A stretch of DNA of 64,000 bases from Candidatus Poribacteria bacterium (lineage in GTDB: Bacteria > Poribacteria > WGA-4E > WGA-3G), in assembly GCA_028820635.1 (NCBI GenBank), contig JAPPIG010000118.1:62001-126000 (forward strand). Direction: 5' to 3'. Below are positions 58,189-64,000 of the stretch, one piece after another; within the stretch, counting starts at the first letter, position 1; each line of letters begins with the position of its first letter. The notes beneath the pieces are model-generated. The model ran no database searches, was not told the DNA's origin, and saw nothing but the letters and a program-made list of their open reading frames with translations. The position numbers and the translations under genes are program-made.

Positions 58189-59700
58189 TTATGCCCCTGA
58201 AGTTCGCGGCATCCACAACGGCTCTTTTCCCATTTCCGCAAACAACAATTTCATTACCAAATCCGCCTTCAATTCTGCATGATCAGGTGAATCCCAGAGA
58301 TTGTTGATTTCTCCTGGATCCTCTTGCATATCAAACAACTCTCCATATTCCCGATTGTAATAGACGGTAAGTTTGTATCGGTCATTAACGTAGGTTTTAA
58401 CGTGGACAGTCGTTGGTTCGTGGCGATTTTCAACAATGATATGGTCACGCGCTTGCGTTTCCTGTCCGGACCAGACTGGCATCTGATCCACACCTGTCAT
58501 CGGAAGTGGTATGTCAATCCCCGCTGCACTGAGGAACGAAGGTGCCAAGTCCACTAAGGTTTGCAACGCATCAGATTGTTTGCCAGCAGGCACAACCCCT
58601 GGATAACGGACGATAAACGGGACTTTAATAACATCTTCGTAGTGAAACGCCCCTTTGGCAATGAGACCGTGCTGTCCATAAAAATGTCCGTGATCTGAGG
58701 TAAAAGCGACCAATGTATTGTCAGCGAGTCCGAGTTCGTCAAGTTTACCCAAGATATTACCGATATACTTATCCATCAGACTTACCATGCCGTAGTATAC
58801 AGCAATGTCTTTAGCAAGTTCATCCCGATCGCGTAGATGCGACCTAAATCCGTGTACACCCTTTCCACTTTCGCGCCATTCAGAGAAATCCGGTTTTTGC
58901 TGCTGCGTCATTTGGAAATGCGGCGGGTTTTTGTCATGTTCCCCCTCAGTTTCGGATGGCACTGTCAACGCTTCTGGATCGTACATCGTATCCCACGGTT
59001 CTGGCACAAGATATTTTGGATGTGGATCGAAGAAACTTGCCCATAGAAAAAAGTTCTCGCCTTTCTGTTGATATGCTTCCATCAGTGCGTTTGTACGTTC
59101 AGCGATCCAAGTATCATAATGATATTCTTCAGGAATCGGCCACTTTCGGTATTGTCCCTTAGCATTTCCTGTCGGTGGAGAGAAGTAGTCACGCCAATTT
59201 GCGAGACCTTTTTCCTCCATCCAGATAGCGTAATGCTGCCCGACGTGTGCTTCATCAGCATGATTACGTGCTAATTCAACATGTTCGAACCCGTAAAATG
59301 GCTCATTGAAGTTTCGCCAGAAGTCTAAGTCTTGTAAAATAGGATAGGATTCCAGTGATGGGAATTCGTCTGTTCCGTGTAGGGGCTGAAAGTGTGCTTT
59401 TCCGACTAAGGCAGTGCGATAGCCTGCGTCTGTGAAATCTTCACCGACGGTATGTTCATCTTCAGAGAGTTTTGTGCCGAGAGACCATGCCCCGTGTTGG
59501 CTCGGATATTTGCCTGTAATAATGGAAGCGCGTGTTGGTGTGCAGGTTGGGTTAGGGCAGTAGGCTCTATGGAAAAGTGTGCCGTCTTGTGCTAAAGCAT
59601 CTAAATGAGGTGTCTGAATTTCGGGGTTAAGGCAACCTAAGGTATTCCAATGTTGTTGGTCGCTGGTGATAAGCAATATATTTGGTCTGGTTTTATCCAT
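58189..59700 (-). CDS. Type I sulfatase with canonical CTPTR site
   Basis: The 503-aa protein starts RPNILLITSDQQHWNTLGCL (metal Asp) and has C53-T-P-T-R57 with ASIITGKYP, the cysteine that a maturase turns into formylglycine. TSDHGHFYGQHGLIAKGAFH near 345 carries other metal ligands. It shows no signal peptide, so it may act in the cytoplasm, which suits the anaerobic maturase gene found 2.3 kb away at 61968. Substrate unknown; marine sulfated glycans are likely for this kind of organism. AAAGGAGATAT precedes the start. Confidence 0.92.
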   Translation of the reverse strand: MDKTRPNILLITSDQQHWNTLGCLNPEIQTPHLDALAQDGTLFHRAYCPNPTCTPTRASIITGKYPSQHGAWSLGTKLSEDEHTVGEDFTDAGYRTALVGKAHFQPLHGTDEFPSLESYPILQDLDFWRNFNEPFYGFEHVELARNHADEAHVGQHYAIWMEEKGLANWRDYFSPPTGNAKGQYRKWPIPEEYHYDTWIAERTNALMEAYQQKGENFFLWASFFDPHPKYLVPEPWDTMYDPEALTVPSETEGEHDKNPPHFQMTQQQKPDFSEWRESGKGVHGFRSHLRDRDELAKDIAVYYGMVSLMDKYIGNILGKLDELGLADNTLVAFTSDHGHFYGQHGLIAKGAFHYEDVIKVPFIVRYPGVVPAGKQSDALQTLVDLAPSFLSAAGIDIPLPMTGVDQMPVWSGQETQARDHIIVENRHEPTTVHVKTYVNDRYKLTVYYNREYGELFDMQEDPGEINNLWDSPDHAELKADLVMKLLFAEMGKEPLWMPRTSGA

Positions 59701-59794
59701 ATATCTCCTTTATATCTTTCGCAAAATCAGCAGAATTTCTATCACGTAACTTTTATGAACCGAGACTTTGATTATTTATGAACAAACTTTGTCC

Positions 59795-61909
59795 TTAAAA
59801 CGCATTTGCCACAATCACTAAATCCTGAATATTCACAACGCCATCACCGTTCAGATCAGGTTCTGCTTCCCCAAACGCATTTGCCACAATCACCAAATCC
59901 TGTATGTTAACAACGCCATCGCCATTTACATCCGCAGTTACCTCAGTTTTCAGATACATCTCACCATCTAAATCGGGGACGGTGTGTTTGAAGCTGGTAA
60001 CACCGCTTTCAACACCAGTTGTTTGTATCGGGAGACCAATTTCCTGTGCTTTGCCACTGCGATTATAGACCGCCCAGCCATTAGTGAACTCACGGATAAA
60101 CAACCCTTCGCGATTCTTATAAAGCTGCGCTTTCGTTTCATCGCCACCGATCGGACGACCGAGATTCGCATCCCAGAAATCGTACCAGTACTTATGGTTT
60201 TGGTGTGTGTGAAGCTTACCTTGTGTATGATCATCCGCATGACCTGGCAAAAATTCAAAAGGGTGGGGAGGATGATCAAGAGCACCACCCATAGTAAACA
60301 TGACATAGCCATCTGAATGTGTCAGGTTCAGTGTTGTCCATAGACGCATCCATTGTAGATTTCTCGGAGAATCCAGCAGTTCGTTCCGAACACCCCTACC
60401 GGCCACACAGTTGATTTGCGGCTCTCGGAGATTTTCTTCAGCCCACAACAGCGTATTTTCGATATCAGAGAGTCGTTTGTAGGTATAACCGCCCTCATAA
60501 TCTTCAGTCGTTTCCATGAAAATGCCATTGATGTATTCCGCATGCCTCTCAGTGGCAAAGCCAGCACGATTGGTTGTCGTTACCAGTATCAAGAAATCAT
60601 CACCGACAGCGTCACGAATACCTTGTATCATACGATCCTTTGCGGCTTCCCCTTTTTCTTGCTGATCTTTTGTCCAAAATCCATGACTTTTATTCCAATG
60701 ATCTATGGCGATTCCGTCAAAATACCCGCATTTTGCGACATCAATCGCTTGTTGGATAAACTTATCTTGCAAAGCAGGCTGCGTGAAGTCCGCGAAAGCC
60801 CCCTGCCATTTATGATCTATTATTACATTTCCCGATTCATCTCTGAGAGCATATAGCGAATCTGGAGCCGCACCATAAAATTCTATGCTTGTCAGGAGAA
60901 TGATATTTGGATTCCGAGCACGCACTTCATTTATCGCTTCACCGGCATTTTCATGGTGTCCGATTAATTTTCGGTTTCCGTCGGGTGTTGGAAGCCAATA
61001 GAAATTGAATGTTTGACCGCAGAAAAACAGATCGTGGTAGGATATTGCCTCCAGCCACGAGAGTTCTGGAAGGTTAATGATACCGCCACATGCTTGAAAA
61101 ATTGATGGATGCCCCCTATTTTCAATGCGAGTGTGTATAGGTTCTCTTGCGATCTCACAAATAACTGAACGGTCTATTAGATTCAGTCTCTCAAAGAATT
61201 CTGAGTCTATCGGTATGTCGCCCAGATGTAATCTTTCTATTCCAACAAGCCCGTAAATGGGTGTAAAGTCGAGAATAGGATTCCTGTCAATGTTCAAGAT
61301 TTTTAGGTTCACCAACCCTGCGAGTGGTGAAATATCGGAAATCTGATTGCGGTTGAGAGCAAGTCCGTGTAATCCGAGAAGTCCTGCAAGCGGTGAAATA
61401 TCGGAAATCTGATTGAGTCCCAGAAAAAGTTCCTGTAATCCGAGAAGTCCTGCAAGCGGTGAAATATCGGAAATCTGATTGTGCTGTAGTCTTAATAGTT
61501 TTAGGTTCACCAACCCTGCGAGTGGTGAAATATCGGAAATCTGGTTATGTTGTAAATCCAAAATTTTTAGGTTCACCAACCCTGCGAGTGGTGAAATATC
61601 GGAAATCTGATTGAACGCGAGTTTCAGCGCGTGTAGGTTCACGGCATGTTCGAGCCCTTTCAAACTCTCAATATCATCGTGTTCGGCTACCAGACCGCGT
61701 AAGCCTAACATATCCGCAGGAAGCATCGGTATACCATCAGGGATTCGGAGTGCTTCACGGACGGATTCTCGAAGTGCAGGATCCGGCATCCAATGCGCTT
61801 CTTGGGCATCTTCTGCATAGGTAAAAGCATAATAGACAAACATGCCCATAACGGATAAAATAAACAACTGAATCCATAACGATTTACAAAATATTTTGTT
61901 TATTGTCAT
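59795..61909 (-). CDS. Secreted LRR, glycosidase-like and dockerin protein
   Basis: The 704-aa protein has an N-terminal membrane/signal segment, then seven 22-residue leucine-rich repeats at about 80-230, five nearly identical (ISDISPLAGLVNLKILDLQH), of the internalin kind. Residues 280-600 resemble a TIM-barrel glycoside-hydrolase-like domain (NIILLTSIEFYG, CGYFDGIAIDHWNKSHGFW, FMETTEDYEGGYTYKRL). Two dockerin calcium segments close the chain (VTADVNGDGVVNIQDLVIVA and LNGDGVVNIQDLVIVANAF). It may be held to surfaces or to a cohesin protein such as that at 15432. Enzyme activity is inferred only. Confidence 0.85.
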   Translation of the reverse strand: MTINKIFCKSLWIQLFILSVMGMFVYYAFTYAEDAQEAHWMPDPALRESVREALRIPDGIPMLPADMLGLRGLVAEHDDIESLKGLEHAVNLHALKLAFNQISDISPLAGLVNLKILDLQHNQISDISPLAGLVNLKLLRLQHNQISDISPLAGLLGLQELFLGLNQISDISPLAGLLGLHGLALNRNQISDISPLAGLVNLKILNIDRNPILDFTPIYGLVGIERLHLGDIPIDSEFFERLNLIDRSVICEIAREPIHTRIENRGHPSIFQACGGIINLPELSWLEAISYHDLFFCGQTFNFYWLPTPDGNRKLIGHHENAGEAINEVRARNPNIILLTSIEFYGAAPDSLYALRDESGNVIIDHKWQGAFADFTQPALQDKFIQQAIDVAKCGYFDGIAIDHWNKSHGFWTKDQQEKGEAAKDRMIQGIRDAVGDDFLILVTTTNRAGFATERHAEYINGIFMETTEDYEGGYTYKRLSDIENTLLWAEENLREPQINCVAGRGVRNELLDSPRNLQWMRLWTTLNLTHSDGYVMFTMGGALDHPPHPFEFLPGHADDHTQGKLHTHQNHKYWYDFWDANLGRPIGGDETKAQLYKNREGLFIREFTNGWAVYNRSGKAQEIGLPIQTTGVESGVTSFKHTVPDLDGEMYLKTEVTADVNGDGVVNIQDLVIVANAFGEAEPDLNGDGVVNIQDLVIVANAF

Positions 61910-61967
61910 AAGTTAATAGTCTTTCTTTCAAATAGAATAAATGCTTTTTCGCGTTACACGCTATTTT

Positions 61968-63278
61968 TTATACATTTTTCCCTATACAGCACTGCTTATA
62001 TTTTCGTCCACTACCACAAGGACAAGGGGAATTTCGCCCAATTTTCTGTGATGACGTTGAGGTGGTCTGAATTCTCAAATTATTGCCCCTATCCTTTGCT
62101 TGTCCACGTTCCCGCATCATCGGTATAATACTATTGGCGGGTTTTCCCGCTTGGAGCGCCGATGCCATCAGTTTCATCGGTTCGTCAATGTGGTTGAAAA
62201 AATGCTTATAGCCAGCACAGAGATAGTTCAAACCGTCTTCTCCATCTGGCGTTTTAATAATACGGTTTTTTGGACAACCACCATTGCAGACGAATTTCAC
62301 TTCGCAATTACGGCAGTATTCGGGTAGCGTATCGCGTTTATCTGTGCCAAATTTGCGTTGAAATGTTGAATCAACCATGTCCGCTATTGAGGTCTCTTCT
62401 ATGTTGCCGATATAGTAGTCAGGTGTAACGTAATGATCACAGGAATAGAGATCACCATTATGTTCAATTGCCATCGCATCACCACAAGTCTCATTGAAAA
62501 CACACAAACTTGGGTTATAACCTAACCATGCCTCAAGTGCGACATCAAAAATCTGGACAAATATCTTCCCGATGTCATTAACGACCCACTCATCAAAAAT
62601 GGTAGATAGGAATTTGCCGTACTGCTTTCCCGTGACCGAGCGCGGGGACACATTCTTTCCATCAAAGTGTTCAACCGCCGGAATAAACTGCATGAACTCC
62701 GCACCGAGTTCTTTGAAATAGTTGTATATCTCCTTCGGATATTCGGCATTATGGCTATTGACAACACAAAGTATATTATAGTCAACGTTATGCTTCTGTA
62801 AAATCCGTAACCCTCTAATTACCTGTTCTGATGATGGACGACCCTGTTTGTCATAACGATATTTATCGTGAATTTCAGGTGGACCGTCAATACTTACTCC
62901 GATAAGAAATTTATTTTGCTTGAAAAATTGCCCCCATTCATCGTCCAGTAGCGTGGCATTCGTCTGAAATGTATTTTGGATCGTCATACCGGTGCGTCTG
63001 TATTTCTGTTGATATCGGATTGCTTGTCGAAAAAAATCCACACCCATCAACGTCGGTTCGCCGCCTTGCCACGCGAACGTAACTTCATTAACTTGCTGTG
63101 CTTCAATATATTGCTTAACGTAATTCTCCAAAGTTTCGTCGCCCATCCGGAAGGAGCGAGTTTCGGGGTAGAGTTTTTCTTTCTCCAGATAAAAGCAGTA
63201 TTCACAATCTAAATTGCAAATTGGTCCTATTGGCTTTGTCATTACATGAAAAGCGCGTGGGGCTTTAGGTTGAACCAT
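61968..63278 (-). CDS. Anaerobic sulfatase-maturating enzyme with SEC-C tail
   Basis: The 436-aa radical SAM protein has Cys21, Cys25 and Cys28 (CNLDCEYCFYLEKEKLYP), the text typical of anSME. It has VTFAWQGGEPTLMGVDFF and SPASM-domain cysteines (CVFNETCGDAMAIEHNGDLY, CRNCEVKFVCNGGCPKN) that hold two more clusters. The last 25 residues are a SEC-C zinc motif (NSPCPCGSGRKYKQCC). It converts Cys or Ser of sulfatases to formylglycine without oxygen. Likely client: the CTPTR sulfatase at 58189; the T-H-P-A-H protein at 49825 cannot be one. Confidence 0.93.
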   Translation of the reverse strand: MVQPKAPRAFHVMTKPIGPICNLDCEYCFYLEKEKLYPETRSFRMGDETLENYVKQYIEAQQVNEVTFAWQGGEPTLMGVDFFRQAIRYQQKYRRTGMTIQNTFQTNATLLDDEWGQFFKQNKFLIGVSIDGPPEIHDKYRYDKQGRPSSEQVIRGLRILQKHNVDYNILCVVNSHNAEYPKEIYNYFKELGAEFMQFIPAVEHFDGKNVSPRSVTGKQYGKFLSTIFDEWVVNDIGKIFVQIFDVALEAWLGYNPSLCVFNETCGDAMAIEHNGDLYSCDHYVTPDYYIGNIEETSIADMVDSTFQRKFGTDKRDTLPEYCRNCEVKFVCNGGCPKNRIIKTPDGEDGLNYLCAGYKHFFNHIDEPMKLMASALQAGKPANSIIPMMRERGQAKDRGNNLRIQTTSTSSQKIGRNSPCPCGSGRKYKQCCIGKNV

Positions 63279-63310
63279 TTAATTTATCTCCTGCTCTGAA
63301 TTTGCTTTAA

Positions 63311-63339
63311 AATATAGCATATTCCACCTGAATCCACAA
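63311..63339 (-). promoter_or_regulatory. Promoter for the sulfatase maturase gene
   Basis: TTGTGG (63334-63339) and TATATT (63311-63316) are 17 bp apart on the minus strand. Confidence 0.5.
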
Positions 63340-63462
63340 GAAAAAAGTGTTGCCAAGATGTGTAAAGTTTTTGGCAAATAAACCTACTGTTATTTTGGGT
63401 ATGTGTTACTGTTCCCACTTAGGTGTTGTCTTTATGCACTTTATTATTTGAAATATACTATT

Positions 63463-63637
63463 CAGTCCCGTAGGGACGATATGTTTATAGAAAACGTTAA
63501 CACCACCTTAATTGAGTTCCGTAGGAACGATATATGCATAATCAACTCGGATGATAAAATACAACATATCGTCCCTATGGGACTAAAGAGAGGGATTGGT
63601 CTCGCTTCTATAAACATATCGTCCCTACGGGACTAAA
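63463..63637. repeat. Cluster of four GTCCCGTAGGGAC-type hairpin units
   Basis: Two units point right (AGTCCCGTAGGGACGATATG at 63463; AGTTCCGTAGGAACGATATA at 63524) and two left (CATATCGTCCCTATGGGACT at 63573; CATATCGTCCCTACGGGACT at 63615). All have a 5-bp hairpin and a GATAT or ATATC tail, often followed by GTTTATAG. Units also occur in the element at 38507. The remainder of the gap 63279-63937 shows no gene. Confidence 0.7.
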
Positions 63638-63937
63638 GAAAATAAAGTTTGTGCTTCTGTGCCAAAAACTTTGCACACCGTATGCCACATTCCATTTTGT
63701 TAAGGCGACTATCAACGGAAAACTATGATTCCTTTTGTATCACAAGAAACTACTTGCCGATAAATATGTAATATGATACATTATCTCCAATATTAAAAAT
63801 TTAAAGGGAACTCACTTTGATGGTTTAGTTTCTATCATAGGATTCCTATTATCCCAACACGTAGCAATCCTTACTCCTGAACCACTACAAGAGAGTTCTG
63901 AATAGTAAGCGATGTATATAATATAGGAGTTTATCAA

Positions 63938-64000
63938 ATGAAGTTATTAAGTATAAGTGTAGCGTTGCTCTTATGTCTATGTGCTATTTCATGGGCACTT
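63938..64000 (+). CDS. Start of a secreted protein, cut by the window end
   Basis: Only 21 codons are visible: a signal peptide, KLLSISVALLLCLCAISWAL, with TAGGAG 11 bases before the ATG. A TTGCCG box and TACATT lie 17 bp apart near 63752. Nothing can be said about the mature part. Confidence 0.6.
   Translation, partial: MKLLSISVALLLCLCAISWAL

Noticed and set aside
61310-61640. Regular 66-base repeats, considered as a CRISPR array
   Set aside because: They encode 22-residue leucine-rich repeats in frame, with no unique spacers.

Overview
The window looks like a chromosome segment of an uncultured, moderately AT-rich bacterium of the Candidatus Poribacteria type or a close relative. This is inferred from gene content: formylglycine-type sulfatases with an anaerobic sulfatase maturase, many sugar-phosphate isomerase/epimerase and Gfo/Idh/MocA proteins, a PhyH-family dioxygenase, Uma2 nucleases, secreted WD40, LRR, cohesin and dockerin proteins, and the futalosine menaquinone pathway. 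No rRNA or tRNA gene was seen.

Layout. 1-9060: minus-strand sugar metabolism genes (methyltransferase, isomerase, oxidoreductase, MDR dehydrogenase), fdhD and a TPR/propeller protein, then a plus-strand secreted CBM-like protein. 9047-11520: mqnE-mqnA-fur operon. 11646-14472: isomerase, SAM hydroxide adenosyltransferase and trpS. 14518-17546: Uma2 nuclease and a secreted WD40-cohesin-dockerin protein. 17645-29445: a long minus-strand housekeeping run, rpsB-tsf-frr-cdsA-dxr-rseP-udg-priA-aldolase-ATP-grasp, with a structured leader and a good promoter ahead of rpsB. 29656-33505: a kinase-like protein, an amidohydrolase, queE and a VOC protein. 33677-39093: a 14-blade WD40 protein, an IS4-type element with a frameshifted transposase, an array of five near-consensus promoters, and a decayed secreted-protein gene split by a small inverted-repeat element. 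39281-46777: a cytochrome c/copper monooxygenase-like protein, methyltransferase, rpsU with a dsRNA-binding protein gene, TauE-like transporter, oxidoreductase and groESL behind a sigma-54-like promoter. 46855-52398: GT9, two lipoproteins (one a HELTH metallopeptidase), a sulfatase-fold hydrolase and an aminotransferase. 52684-55838: two secreted coiled-coil genes, each with its own promoter and a nearly identical roughly 165-nt structured leader, followed by a frameshifted lipoprotein gene. 55910-64000: rimI, PhyH dioxygenase, Uma2, canonical sulfatase, LRR-glycosidase-like-dockerin protein, sulfatase maturase, a hairpin repeat cluster and the start of another secreted protein.

Promoters are unusually easy to read: many genes have TTGACA-like and TATAAT-like boxes exactly 17 bp apart, which settles several start codons. 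Intergenic DNA is full of short palindromic elements of at least five families. The best candidates for something undescribed are the duplicated leader RNA with its secreted coiled-coil genes (52684-55838), the rpsU/dsRBD operon (41474-42353), and the promoter array over the decayed gene (37088-39020).
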